Positions 23,712-32,573 of a stretch of DNA of 51,187 nucleotides are shown here, piece after piece. A model generated the notes under the pieces. That model had not been told where the DNA came from and ran no database searches. It saw nothing but the letters and a program-made list of their open reading frames with translations. Position 1 is the stretch's first letter. Every line of letters begins with the position of its first letter. Position numbers and translations under genes: made by a program. Source of the stretch: an uncultured Oscillospiraceae bacterium (GTDB taxonomy: Bacteria > Bacillota_A > Clostridia > Oscillospirales > Acutalibacteraceae); assembly GCA_910589395.1 (NCBI GenBank), contig CAJUTL010000022.1:1-51187 (forward strand). Direction: 5' to 3'.

Positions 23712-24755
23712 GTGACACAAGTAGCGTATTGCGTGGAGCAGCTGAAAAAGCTCTGCGCCATTGACAGCCCCTCCGGCTTTACGGAGCGGGCGGCGGACTA
23801 TTTGCTGGAGGAGCTTACCGCGCTGGGCTACGCGCCGAAAAAGACCAGAAAGGGCGGCGTTGCCGTCTGCCTGGGCGGCGAAGCGGCAGATCAAAAGGAG
23901 CCTGACGGGCTGCTGCTGATGGCCCATGTGGATACCCTGGGCGCGGTGGTGCAGTCCATCAAGGGAAACGGGCGGCTGCGGCTTTCCCCGGTGGGCGGCC
24001 TTCAGGCACAGAACTGTGAGGCGGAAAACTGCCTGATCTACACCAGGGAAGGGAAAACCTATACCGGCTGCCTGCAGCTTTGCGACGCCTCCGCCCATGT
24101 GAACCGGGAATACAGCGAGAAAAAGCGGCAGTTTGCCGGTATGGAAGTGGTAATTGATGAGCCGGTGAAAACCCCGGAGGATACCCGGAAGCTGGGGATC
24201 GAGGTGGGAGACTTCGTGTGCTTTTCTCCCCGCACGGTGGTAACGGAAAGCGGGTATATCAAAAGCCGGTTTCTGGACGATAAGCTCAGCGCGGCGATCC
24301 TGCTGGCCTATGCCAGGGAGCTGAAGGAAAAGAAGGCTTCCCTGAAGCGAAAGGTCTACCTGCATTTCACCGTGTACGAGGAGGTGGGCCACGGCGCGGC
24401 GGCCGCTGTGCCGGAGGACGTTTCCGAGATCGTCAGCGTGGATATGGGCTGTGTGGGCGAGGGCCTGCAGTGCACGGAGCGGGAGGTTTCCATCTGCGCC
24501 AAGGATTCCGGCGGCCCTTATGATTATACCGTCACCACCGCTCTGGTACAGGCGGCAAAGCAGGCGGAGGCGGCCTTTGCCGTGGACGTATATCCTTACT
24601 ACGGCTCCGATGCCGAGGCGGCCCTTTCCGCCGGGTATGATGTTCGCCACGGCCTCATCGGCCCCGGCGTGTACGCCTCTCACGGCTATGAGCGCTCCCA
24701 CAAGGACGGCGCAGAAAACACGCTGAAGCTTTTGTGGGCTTATACGGTAAAATAA
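23712..24755 (+). CDS. M42 family metallo-aminopeptidase
   Basis: A two-metal aminopeptidase of 347 residues, related to glutamyl aminopeptidase and deblocking aminopeptidases. The start GTG 23712 has AAAGGAG 8 nt upstream and is better than ATG 23676. Metal and catalytic residues are visible as HVDTLG (about residues 72-77), RFLDDKLS, YEEVGHG, SVDMG and the C-terminal SHGYERSH. The family forms large tetrahedral complexes that trim peptides in the cytoplasm. Here it is under the alanine T-box and directly precedes alaS by 31 bp, so it probably helps release alanine from peptides during shortage; that link is inference. Confidence 0.87.
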   Translation: MTQVAYCVEQLKKLCAIDSPSGFTERAADYLLEELTALGYAPKKTRKGGVAVCLGGEAADQKEPDGLLLMAHVDTLGAVVQSIKGNGRLRLSPVGGLQAQNCEAENCLIYTREGKTYTGCLQLCDASAHVNREYSEKKRQFAGMEVVIDEPVKTPEDTRKLGIEVGDFVCFSPRTVVTESGYIKSRFLDDKLSAAILLAYARELKEKKASLKRKVYLHFTVYEEVGHGAAAAVPEDVSEIVSVDMGCVGEGLQCTEREVSICAKDSGGPYDYTVTTALVQAAKQAEAAFAVDVYPYYGSDAEAALSAGYDVRHGLIGPGVYASHGYERSHKDGAENTLKLLWAYTVK

Positions 24756-24786
24756 GATGTTTTGAGGAAAACAGGAGGAAATCATT

Positions 24787-27420
24787 ATGAAATGGACAGG
24801 ACTGAACGAACTGAGAGAAAAGTATCTTGCCTTCTTTGAAAGCAAGGGGCATCTGCGGCTGCCCAGCTCTTCGCTGATCCCCCAGGGAGACAGCAGCCTT
24901 TTGCTGATCAATTCCGGCATGGCTCCCATGAAAAAATACTTTACCGGCGAGGTCACGCCGCCCCGGGTCAGGGTGACCACCTGCCAGAAGTGCATTCGAA
25001 CCCCGGATATCGACAGCGTGGGCATCGACGACCGGCACGGCACCTTCTTTGAAATGCTGGGGAACTTCTCCTTCAACGACTATTTCAAAAGGGAAGCCAT
25101 CTCCTGGGCCTGGGAATTCTTTACGGAGGTTCTGGAAATGCCCCCGGAGAAGCTTTACGTCACCGTCTATCTGGAGGACGACGCTGCCTGGGATATCTGG
25201 ACGAAGGAGATCGGTGTGCCCGAAAGCCACATGCGCCGCATGGGCAAGGAGGACAATTTCTGGGAGCACGGCTCCGGCCCCTGCGGCCCCTGCTCTGAAA
25301 TCTATTTTGACCGGGGCCCTGAGCACAGCTGCCATAAGCCCACCTGCGATGTGGGCTGCGACTGCGACCGCTATGTAGAGATCTGGAACCTGGTGTTCTC
25401 TCAGTTTAATAACGACGGCCAGGGCAACTACACCCCCCTGGGCCGAGAAAATATCGACACCGGCATGGGCATGGAGCGCCTGGCCTGCGTCATGCAGGAC
25501 GTGGACAACCTGTTCCTGGTGGATACGCTGCAGAATATTATGAAACATGTTTCAAAAATTTCCGGGGTGGAATACGGCGCTTCCCCGAAGACGGATATTT
25601 CCCTGCGCATCATCACCGATCATATCCGCTCCACCGCCTTTATGATCGGTGACGGCGTGCTGCCCAGCAACGAGGGCAGGGGCTATGTGCTCCGCCGTCT
25701 GCTGCGCCGGGCGGCCCGCCACGGAAAGCTTCTGGGGATCGACCGTCCCTTCCTTTCCGAACTGGCAGAGACGGTGATCCAGGAAAATGAGAAGGCCTAT
25801 CCCGAGCTGCGGGAAAAGGAGACCACCATCAAGAAGATCATTGCCTTCGAAGAGGAGAGCTTTGCCAAAACCATCGACCAGGGGCTTTCCCTCTTGAACA
25901 GCCTGATCGACAAGGCGGATTCCAAGGTCTTCTCCGGCGACAGCGCCTTTACCCTGAACGATACCTACGGCTTCCCCCTGGATCTGACCCGGGAAATTTT
26001 GGCCGAGCGGGGCATGGAGGTAGATGAAGAGCGCTTCCGGGAGCTGATGCGCCAGCAGAAGGAACGGGCCAGAAACGCCAGAAAGGACGCGGGAGCAGAC
26101 GCCTGGAAGGGTGAAAATACCGCGGCCGCCGGACTGCCCGCCACGGAATTTACCGGCTATACGGAGCTGAAAACCGGCGCGGAGGTGCTTGCCATTATTA
26201 AAAATGGGGAACGGGTGGAAAGCGCCTCCGCCGGTGAGGAAGTCTCCGTTGTGCTGGACCGCACTCCCTTCTATGGCGAAGGCGGCGGCCAGGTGGGAGA
26301 CAGCGGCGTGCTGGAGGCTGAGGGGGTCTCCGTCGATGTGGTGGATACCACAAAGCATGAGGGGATCTATCTGCACCGCAGCGTGGTGGCGGAGGGCACT
26401 CTTAGCACCGGCGACAAGCTGGAAGCCTCTTTGGACGTTATGAAAAGAAAGGCCATCATGCGTAATCACACCGCGGCCCATCTGCTTCAGGCGGCCCTCA
26501 GGAAGGTGCTGGGCGACCATGTGGAGCAGGCTGGGCAGCTGGTCAATGAAGAACACGTGCGGTTTGACTTTACCCATTTCTCCGCCATGACTCCCGAAGA
26601 GCTTGCCATGGTGGAAATGGCGGTCAACGATGAGATTCTGAAGGCGGTTCCCGTCACCATGGTGGAAATGCCTATTGAGGAAGCAAAGCGGAGCGGGGCC
26701 ATGGCTCTGTTCGGCGAGAAATACGGCGATGTGGTGCGGGTAGTTTCCGTGGAGGACGGCTTCTCCAAGGAATTCTGCGGCGGCACCCATATGGATAACA
26801 CCTCCCGGCTGGGCCTGTTCAAGATCGTTTCCGAGTCCTCCGTGGCCGCCGGCGTGCGCAGGATCGAAGGCGTGACCGGTGCGGGTGTGCTGGCTGTGCT
26901 GGCGGCCCAGAGCCATACGATCCAGGAAACGGCCCAGGCCATGAAGGTCTTAAATCCGGCGGAGCTTCCCCTGCGGGCCAGGCAGGTCATGGCCGAAGCA
27001 AAGGAAAAGGAGAAAACCATTGAGGCGCTGAATGCCAAAATGGCCTCCGCCAACCTGGAAAGCGTGTTCCAAAACGCCCAGGAAGTAAACGGCGTAAAGG
27101 TGATGTTCGCCCTGCTTTCCGGCATGGACGGCAACGCCCTTCGGGCGCTGTGCGATAAGGTGAAGGAGCGGCCCGAGCCCGCGGCGGCGGTGTTTGCCGG
27201 CGTCAGCGGCGGAAAGGCCTCTCTGGCGGCGGTGTGCAGCAAGGCCGCCCAGGAAAAGGGGCTGAAGGCGGGCAATCTTGTGAAGGAGGTCGCCGTGATC
27301 ACCGGCGGAAACGGCGGCGGACGGCCCGATTTCGCCATGGCCGGCGCAAAAGACCAGACCAAGCTGGACGAAGCCCTGGCCGCTGTGCCGGAGCTGGTAA
27401 AAAAGCAGCTGGAAGCATAA
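24787..27420 (+). CDS. alaS: alanyl-tRNA synthetase
   Basis: A full-length enzyme of 877 residues. The N-terminal class II catalytic domain includes RVTTCQKCIRTPDID and motif 3 near GMGMERLACVMQ. The middle editing domain has HTAAHLLQAAL and CGGTHMDNTSR, which supply the metal ligands that clear mis-charged Ser and Gly. The C-terminal DHHA1 domain ends with GGNGGGRPDFAMAGA. The ATG 24787 follows ACAGGAGGAAATCATT. With no promoter in the 31-bp gap before it, the T-box at 22823-23106 most likely controls it as the third gene of the operon. Confidence 0.95.
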   Translation: MKWTGLNELREKYLAFFESKGHLRLPSSSLIPQGDSSLLLINSGMAPMKKYFTGEVTPPRVRVTTCQKCIRTPDIDSVGIDDRHGTFFEMLGNFSFNDYFKREAISWAWEFFTEVLEMPPEKLYVTVYLEDDAAWDIWTKEIGVPESHMRRMGKEDNFWEHGSGPCGPCSEIYFDRGPEHSCHKPTCDVGCDCDRYVEIWNLVFSQFNNDGQGNYTPLGRENIDTGMGMERLACVMQDVDNLFLVDTLQNIMKHVSKISGVEYGASPKTDISLRIITDHIRSTAFMIGDGVLPSNEGRGYVLRRLLRRAARHGKLLGIDRPFLSELAETVIQENEKAYPELREKETTIKKIIAFEEESFAKTIDQGLSLLNSLIDKADSKVFSGDSAFTLNDTYGFPLDLTREILAERGMEVDEERFRELMRQQKERARNARKDAGADAWKGENTAAAGLPATEFTGYTELKTGAEVLAIIKNGERVESASAGEEVSVVLDRTPFYGEGGGQVGDSGVLEAEGVSVDVVDTTKHEGIYLHRSVVAEGTLSTGDKLEASLDVMKRKAIMRNHTAAHLLQAALRKVLGDHVEQAGQLVNEEHVRFDFTHFSAMTPEELAMVEMAVNDEILKAVPVTMVEMPIEEAKRSGAMALFGEKYGDVVRVVSVEDGFSKEFCGGTHMDNTSRLGLFKIVSESSVAAGVRRIEGVTGAGVLAVLAAQSHTIQETAQAMKVLNPAELPLRARQVMAEAKEKEKTIEALNAKMASANLESVFQNAQEVNGVKVMFALLSGMDGNALRALCDKVKERPEPAAAVFAGVSGGKASLAAVCSKAAQEKGLKAGNLVKEVAVITGGNGGGRPDFAMAGAKDQTKLDEALAAVPELVKKQLEA

Positions 27421-27453
27421 ACGGAGCAAAAAGAAAAGGAAGTGACAAAGCAG

Positions 27454-27807
27454 ATGGCAGACTGTATTTTCTGTAAGATCGCGGCGGGGGAGATCCCCTC
27501 TGATAAGGTGTACGAGGACGACTGTGTTTTAGGCTTTGCCGACCTGGATCCCCAGGCTCCGGTCCACGTGCTGCTGATCCCCAAGGAGCACATTGCCTCC
27601 GCCCAGGAGATCACGCCGGAAAACAGCGGGGTAGTGGCCCGTATTTTTGAAGCGGCGGCAAAGCTTTCGAAAGAGCTGGGGCTCACAAACGGCTTTCGCA
27701 TCGTCAATAACTGCGGGAAAGACGGCATGCAAAGCGTACAACATCTGCACTTTCATCTGCTGGGAAAGCGCACGATGGGCTGGCCGCCCTTTCCGCCGGA
27801 AAATTGA
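27454..27807 (+). CDS. HIT family nucleotide-binding protein
   Basis: A 117-residue histidine-triad protein of the HinT branch. It opens ADCIFCKIAAGEIPS, and the triad motif is HLHFHLLG near residues 98-105. Cys residues near the start (CIFC) fit the zinc site of some members. The family hydrolyses phosphoramidates and other nucleoside monophosphate esters. The start ATG 27454 is preferred over GTG 27442 because the latter sits on the ribosome binding site. It lies 33 bp after alaS, so it may be part of that transcript. Confidence 0.9.
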   Translation: MADCIFCKIAAGEIPSDKVYEDDCVLGFADLDPQAPVHVLLIPKEHIASAQEITPENSGVVARIFEAAAKLSKELGLTNGFRIVNNCGKDGMQSVQHLHFHLLGKRTMGWPPFPPEN

Positions 27808-27838
27808 TCATTTAGCAGCGAACCGCTTACTTCCCACT

Positions 27839-27975
27839 TGTCATCCTGAGCAGAAAGCAAGGAGAACCTTGCTTTCTTGGCGAAGGATCTCGTCCTTCCG
27901 CTCTTTACTCAGATAATAAAGGACGAGATTCTTCGACAAAGCAAAGCTGGCTTTGCTTTTTGCTCAGTAATGACA
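27839..27975. repeat. CATTCTGA-type long palindromic repeat (copy 1)
   Basis: An imperfect long inverted repeat beginning TGTCATCCTGAGCAGAAAGC and ending GCTCAGTAATGACA. The core shows GAAGGATCTCGTCC facing GGACGAGATTCTTC. The same family occurs at 37082-37175, 44082-44173 and 46856-46950, each between genes. It could fold into a long RNA hairpin in either orientation. Confidence 0.8.
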
Positions 27976-28048
27976 GTTGGGAACTGTGTGCAAAACTATA
28001 AAAAATCTGGCCGCAAGGCCAATTTACAAAGTTGAAGGAGAATACTGT

Positions 28049-28588
28049 ATGGGAAAGGTCTATAAAATGAACATTGCCGGGTGTGAGCGGGAGCTTCCCA
28101 TCTGCCCTATCAATGAGCATATGGACATTGCTGGCTTTGTGATGTTCAGCGATGTGGAGATCACCGAGGCGGTGGCTAAGGCCCTGCTGGAAAAATGCCC
28201 GGAGCACGATGTGATCGTCACGGCGGAAAGCAAGGGGATCCCCCTGGCCTATGAAATGGCCCGTATCGGCTGCCGGAATTACGTGGTGGCCCGCAAGGGG
28301 ATCAAGGCCTATATGGAGGAGCCTATCCATGTAGAGGTCAAATCCATCACCACCGACCATGTGCAGAAGCTGTATCTTTCCAAGGCGGACTGCGAAAACC
28401 TGAAGGGCAAGCGCATTCTCATTGTGGACGATGTGATCTCCACAGGGGAATCCCTTGCCGCCATGGAGGAACTGCTGCACGCCATCGGCGGCAAGGTGGT
28501 GGGCAAGGCCTGCGTGCTGGCGGAGGGAGACGCCAAGGACCGCACGGATATCCTTTACCTGGAGCCGCTGCCCCTGTTCTTTAAGTAA
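28049..28588 (+). CDS. adenine/xanthine-type phosphoribosyltransferase
   Basis: A type I phosphoribosyltransferase of 179 residues. The PRPP-binding loop is RILIVDDVISTGES (about residues 129-142), and AESKGIPLAYEMAR is the usual pyrophosphate-binding segment. It resembles Apt/Xpt proteins of the COG0503 group, which salvage purine bases; the base cannot be decided from sequence. The start ATG 28049 follows GAAGGAGAATACTGT. It is followed directly by comEC (GTG after its stop codon), so the two are co-transcribed. Confidence 0.8.
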   Translation: MGKVYKMNIAGCERELPICPINEHMDIAGFVMFSDVEITEAVAKALLEKCPEHDVIVTAESKGIPLAYEMARIGCRNYVVARKGIKAYMEEPIHVEVKSITTDHVQKLYLSKADCENLKGKRILIVDDVISTGESLAAMEELLHAIGGKVVGKACVLAEGDAKDRTDILYLEPLPLFFK

Positions 28589-30874
28589 GTGAGGCGCCCC
28601 TTTGCCCTGCTGGGAGGAAGCGCGTTTCTCGCTCTTGTGCTGGCCGCCTGTAAGGGGGCCAGCTTTGCTATCTTGTTTTCTGCCGTTAGTGCCGGAGTGG
28701 GGATCCTTTTCCTTTTAGGGCTGGCAGGTTTCTATTTCACCAGAAGAAGGGCGGAGAAACAGGAAAAAGAGGCCCTTGTGCCAAAGCGTGCGGAGCTCTT
28801 TTTCAGAAAGCTTTTGTTCCCCTCCCTGGCGCTGCTGACAGCGGCGTTTTGCCTCTTTCGGTATGCTCACGCCTGGAACACGAGAATATCTCCTGTAGAG
28901 CGGCTGATCGGAACGGAAGCGAAAATCAGCGGCACGGTGCTGGATTACCCGGAGGAAAGACGCGGAAAAAGCATTTTTCTCCTGGAGGTGGAGCAGGTGA
29001 CGGTGGACGGCAGGGTGCAGGCTCTGCCCGCCTTTACCGTCCGGCTTTCCTCCTGGAACGCCATTTCCTGTCACCCCTGCGACAGGCTGGAATGCACCGT
29101 GAAATTTTTCACCTTCAGCAGCGGCGGTGGCCTGTATTCCACCCGGAACTCCTATCTGGCGGACGGTGTGGAGCTGGGAGCTTATTTTTCCGACTATGAA
29201 AAGATCCAGGTCATTCCCGGTGAGGAAAGCCCGCCGGGCAAGTTCTTCGCACAGCTGCGGCACCGGCTGGGAAGAAGCTTTGAAAAGCGCCTGCCGAAGG
29301 CGGAAAGCGGGTTGATCCGGGCTATGCTGCTGGGAGAGAAAAGCCGAATTCCCCAGGAGGGCGGCCGAAGCTTTCGGAAGATCGGCGCTTACCATCTTTT
29401 GGTGATCTCCGGTCTGCACATGGCGGCACTGGCGGCTTTTCTTGCCTTCCTGTTCGGCAGGCTGCCCATCGGGCGGGTGGGGAAAAACCTGCTTACCGCC
29501 GGGGCGATCCTTGGCTTTCTGCTATTGACCGCGTTTCCTGTTTCCGCGGTGCGCAGCGGCATCATGTACATACTTGCCCTGCTGGCAGGGTGCCTGGGCA
29601 GAAGGACGGACAGTGTGAATTCCCTGGGAGTGGCGGTATTTGTGATCTGCGTGGGGAATCCCTTTTCCGGCGGGGATCTGGGCTTTGCCCTGTCCGCCTG
29701 CTCCACTTTGGGGATCCTGCTGCTGGGAAGCAAAATTTCCGGCGCCCTGCTGCGGCCTTTTGAAGCACGGTTTCTGCTTCGCCGTATGTTCACCCCGGTG
29801 GCGGCCTCCCTGGGTATGACCTTTTCCGCCGTGCTGTTTACCCTGCCGGTGCAGATGCTGGTGTTTCAGGAGCTGTGCCTCTTAGTCCCGCTTTCCAGCC
29901 TGCTTTTGGTCTATCCCTGTACGCTGCTGCTTTATTGCGCCCTGCTTTCCGCATTTTTCGGGGGATTTCCCCTTCTGGCTCCCCTGGCGGAACCTTTCAC
30001 GCTTTGCGCCGGGTGGCTGGCCCGGTTTTCCCTGGAAACGGCGGAGCGGCTGGCGGCTTTGCCTAATTCCGTGCTGGATCTTTCTCAGCCGGTGTGGGCG
30101 GTGGCCGTGGTGGGCATTGTATTGCTTCTGTTCACGCTGCTCTTTGTAAAGCGGAGCCGGGGCATGACAGCCGCCGTGCTGCTGGGCGTCGTCTTTTTAG
30201 CCGGCTGCGGCGCTTTTCTGACCGGAACAGATCCGGGTACGGTGACGGTGGCCGCCGTACCGAATTCCACCTGTGTGGCGGTATTGCGGGGCGACAGGGC
30301 GGCGGTGCTTTCCCTGGGCGGATATCAAACCGACGCGGCGGAAGCACTGCTGACCCGAAACGGAGTCCGCCGGGTAGAACTGATCTGCTTTCCGGTACGG
30401 GATCGGGATGCCAGGGAAGGAGCCGCTTACCTGCTAAAGGCGTTTCCCGTGGAGCGGCTGGCGCTGCCGGAAAACGCCTATCTGGGCCGTGAGGTAACGC
30501 TTTTGGCGGAAGACGCGTGGCAGCTGGTTTGGCGGGACGGAGAGGAACTGGAGGTGCTGGACGGGGTAAAGCTCACGCCTTCCTCTGAAATGGCCCGGAT
30601 CACCATCGAGGCGAACGGTGTTTCCGTTATTGTGGAAACGGGGGAAAGCGGAGAAGGCACATGCCAGGTGCTGTTTACCACCCAGCAGAAAAGTCAGATC
30701 GATTCCCCGTTTACCGTTTTGCAGAATGATGCTATAATAGGAGAATACCGAAGCGTTCCTTTGGGAGAGCTGCCGCCGGGGCGGTATCTGGCGCCGGACG
30801 GCAACGGACTGTATCTGGAGCTTTTCCCGGACGGGACCAGTAACTTCAGGGGGGAGAGCATGTGCCTGAATTGA
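28589..30874 (+). CDS. comEC: ComEC/Rec2 family DNA uptake channel, degenerate C-terminal domain
   Basis: A 761-residue inner-membrane protein. Three to four N-terminal membrane segments are followed by an OB-like part (about residues 100-210), then the competence domain with LLVISGLHMAAL and FPVSAVRSGIMYILALLAG (about 268-480). The C-terminal part (about 545-761) corresponds to the metallo-beta-lactamase-like domain of ComEC but lacks any HxHxDH motif; CFPVRDRDAREGA stands where it would be expected. DNA import may therefore occur without the usual strand-degrading activity, or the gene may be decaying. The GTG start directly follows the previous stop. Confidence 0.85.
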   Translation: MRRPFALLGGSAFLALVLAACKGASFAILFSAVSAGVGILFLLGLAGFYFTRRRAEKQEKEALVPKRAELFFRKLLFPSLALLTAAFCLFRYAHAWNTRISPVERLIGTEAKISGTVLDYPEERRGKSIFLLEVEQVTVDGRVQALPAFTVRLSSWNAISCHPCDRLECTVKFFTFSSGGGLYSTRNSYLADGVELGAYFSDYEKIQVIPGEESPPGKFFAQLRHRLGRSFEKRLPKAESGLIRAMLLGEKSRIPQEGGRSFRKIGAYHLLVISGLHMAALAAFLAFLFGRLPIGRVGKNLLTAGAILGFLLLTAFPVSAVRSGIMYILALLAGCLGRRTDSVNSLGVAVFVICVGNPFSGGDLGFALSACSTLGILLLGSKISGALLRPFEARFLLRRMFTPVAASLGMTFSAVLFTLPVQMLVFQELCLLVPLSSLLLVYPCTLLLYCALLSAFFGGFPLLAPLAEPFTLCAGWLARFSLETAERLAALPNSVLDLSQPVWAVAVVGIVLLLFTLLFVKRSRGMTAAVLLGVVFLAGCGAFLTGTDPGTVTVAAVPNSTCVAVLRGDRAAVLSLGGYQTDAAEALLTRNGVRRVELICFPVRDRDAREGAAYLLKAFPVERLALPENAYLGREVTLLAEDAWQLVWRDGEELEVLDGVKLTPSSEMARITIEANGVSVIVETGESGEGTCQVLFTTQQKSQIDSPFTVLQNDAIIGEYRSVPLGELPPGRYLAPDGNGLYLELFPDGTSNFRGESMCLN
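30710..30738 (+). promoter_or_regulatory. candidate internal promoter for holA and following genes
   Basis: TTTACC (30710-30715), 17 bp, TATAAT (30733-30738) lies inside the 3' end of comEC. It could give the essential holA gene a supply independent of comEC. The -35 box is weak. Confidence 0.4.
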
Positions 30875-31941
30875 CGGAAGCCGAGCTGAAAAAACAGCTT
30901 GCCGCCGGAGAACTTTGCGGCGTGTACCTGATCGCGGGAGAAGAAAAATACCTGGTAAAGCGCAGCGCGAGCCGCCTGGTGAAAAAGGCGGCGGGCGAAG
31001 CCTTCCCGGAATTCAACCGCAACGAGTTCGGAAATGATTCCTCCATCGACAGCATTGCCGACGCGGTGCTAGCCCTCCCTTTTTTCGCGGAGCACAAATG
31101 CGTTTCTGTTTCGGATTTCAATGTGGAGGAAAAGGACGCGGTAGAGCTGCAAAAGCTCTACGAGCTCATTGAAACCTCTCCCGATACCACCAGCCTGGTA
31201 TTCTGGTATCCCACCCTGGAATTTGACGGAAAAAAATCGGCCAAATGGAAGAAGCTCTTAAAGGCAGTTGGAGAAAGAGGCGGTGTGCTTATCCATGAGC
31301 GGCGAAGCGCTGCCGAGCTGCAAAAGCTGCTGCTTCGGGAAGCGGAAAAGGCGGGCTGTGCCCTTTCCCGGCAGAACGCCGCGCGGATCGTGGAATATGC
31401 CGGGCAGGACGTGACCCAGCTTCTCCACGAAATGGAAAAGCTCTGTGCCTTTGCCTTAGGACAGGCGGAGGAACAGGGCGGCGGGGCCTTGCCGGAGATC
31501 ACGGAGGAAATGATCGAGGCGCTGGTGCCGAAAACCACGGAGACCACCGTGTTTCTCATGTGCAACGCCCTGGTGGCGGGAAATTACGAAAAGGCCTACA
31601 GCCTGCTGGACGTGCTGTTTTATCAAAACGAGGAGCCCATCGCCATTTTGGGCGCACTCAGCTCCGCCTATATCGATATGTACCGGGTGTGGATCGCCCT
31701 GGGAAGCGGCCGGCCCGCTTCCGCCGCCGGTGATTACGGCGACTATAAGGGCAAGGAATTCCGACTGCGCAACGCGGAGCGCAATGTGAAAAGCCTGAAG
31801 CCGGAGGTGCTGCGGGAAAGCCTGGAGCTCCTTCTGGAAACAGATCTGGCGCTGAAGGGTTCAAAACTGTCCGGCAGGATCGTGTTGGAGGAGCTCATTG
31901 CGAAGCTCCTGCTGGCGGTAAGGGGGGAAAAGAAGGCGTGA
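30862..31941 (+). CDS. holA: DNA polymerase III subunit delta
   Basis: A clamp-loader delta subunit of 359 residues. It opens the beta sliding clamp together with tau/gamma and delta-prime. The N-terminal AAA-like fold begins CGVYLIAGEEKYLVKRSASRL with the degenerate Walker-A region normal for delta. The middle has ARIVEYAGQDVTQLLHEMEKL, and the C-terminal collar domain follows (about residues 215-359). The GTG start at 30862 follows AGGGGGGAGAGCAT and overlaps comEC by 13 bp; comEC-holA adjacency is common in Firmicutes. Confidence 0.88.
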   Translation: MPELTEAELKKQLAAGELCGVYLIAGEEKYLVKRSASRLVKKAAGEAFPEFNRNEFGNDSSIDSIADAVLALPFFAEHKCVSVSDFNVEEKDAVELQKLYELIETSPDTTSLVFWYPTLEFDGKKSAKWKKLLKAVGERGGVLIHERRSAAELQKLLLREAEKAGCALSRQNAARIVEYAGQDVTQLLHEMEKLCAFALGQAEEQGGGALPEITEEMIEALVPKTTETTVFLMCNALVAGNYEKAYSLLDVLFYQNEEPIAILGALSSAYIDMYRVWIALGSGRPASAAGDYGDYKGKEFRLRNAERNVKSLKPEVLRESLELLLETDLALKGSKLSGRIVLEELIAKLLLAVRGEKKA

Positions 31942-32573
31942 TCCGTATCAAGGAAGCTGTGGTAGTAGAAGGAAAATATGATAAGATCAAGCTTTCTTCT
32001 TTGCTGGAAGGCACCATTGTAGTAACGGAGGGCTTCGGCATTTTTCAGGACAGGGAAAAAATGAACTACCTTCGCCGCCTGGCGGAAAAGCAGGGCCTTC
32101 TGGTGCTGACAGACAGCGACGGCGCGGGCTTTTTGATCCGTGGGAAGATCTCCTCCTGCATTCCGCCCTCTCAGCTGAAGCATGCCTATATCCCCGATGT
32201 GCCGGGAAAGGAGCGGCGAAAGGCCACTCCCTCCAAAGCGGGCACGCTGGGCGTGGAGGGAATAGACCTTCCCACGCTGCGGGAAGCGATCCTGCGGGCA
32301 GGGGCCACGCTTCTGGAAACGCCCGGAGAAAGTGTCACTTCCGATGAAAAACGGGAGCAGGACGGGGAAAAGCTTGTAAAGGCAGATCTATTTGCCCTGG
32401 GGCTTTCCGGCTGGGCGGACAGCGCCGGACGCAGAAAGGCCCTGCAAAAGCGGCTGGGTCTGCCGGAGCGGCTTTCCGCAAGCGGATTTTTGCAGGCGCT
32501 CAACGCCCTGTATGGAAAGAAGGAGCTTATGAAGCTGCTGGAAGAACCGGAAGAAGGGGGAAACGAAGCATGA
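31938..32573 (+). CDS. rnmV: ribonuclease M5
   Basis: A Toprim-domain nuclease of 211 residues that matures the 5S rRNA precursor. The metal-binding residues are Glu11 in VVVEGKYDK and Asp59/Asp61 in LTDSDGAG. The C-terminal half (about residues 100-200) is the DUF4093-type part that binds RNA through a helical domain. It overlaps holA by four bases (GTGA) and is overlapped by the DivIVA-like gene in the same way, so all three are translationally coupled. Coupling of M5 to replication genes is not a standard arrangement. Confidence 0.88.
   Translation: MIRIKEAVVVEGKYDKIKLSSLLEGTIVVTEGFGIFQDREKMNYLRRLAEKQGLLVLTDSDGAGFLIRGKISSCIPPSQLKHAYIPDVPGKERRKATPSKAGTLGVEGIDLPTLREAILRAGATLLETPGESVTSDEKREQDGEKLVKADLFALGLSGWADSAGRRKALQKRLGLPERLSASGFLQALNALYGKKELMKLLEEPEEGGNEA

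Noticed and set aside
24787..27420. Large antisense frames across alaS (for example at 25552-26916 and 26487-27728)
   Set aside because: They mirror the codon bias of alaS, have no family pattern and no ribosome binding site.
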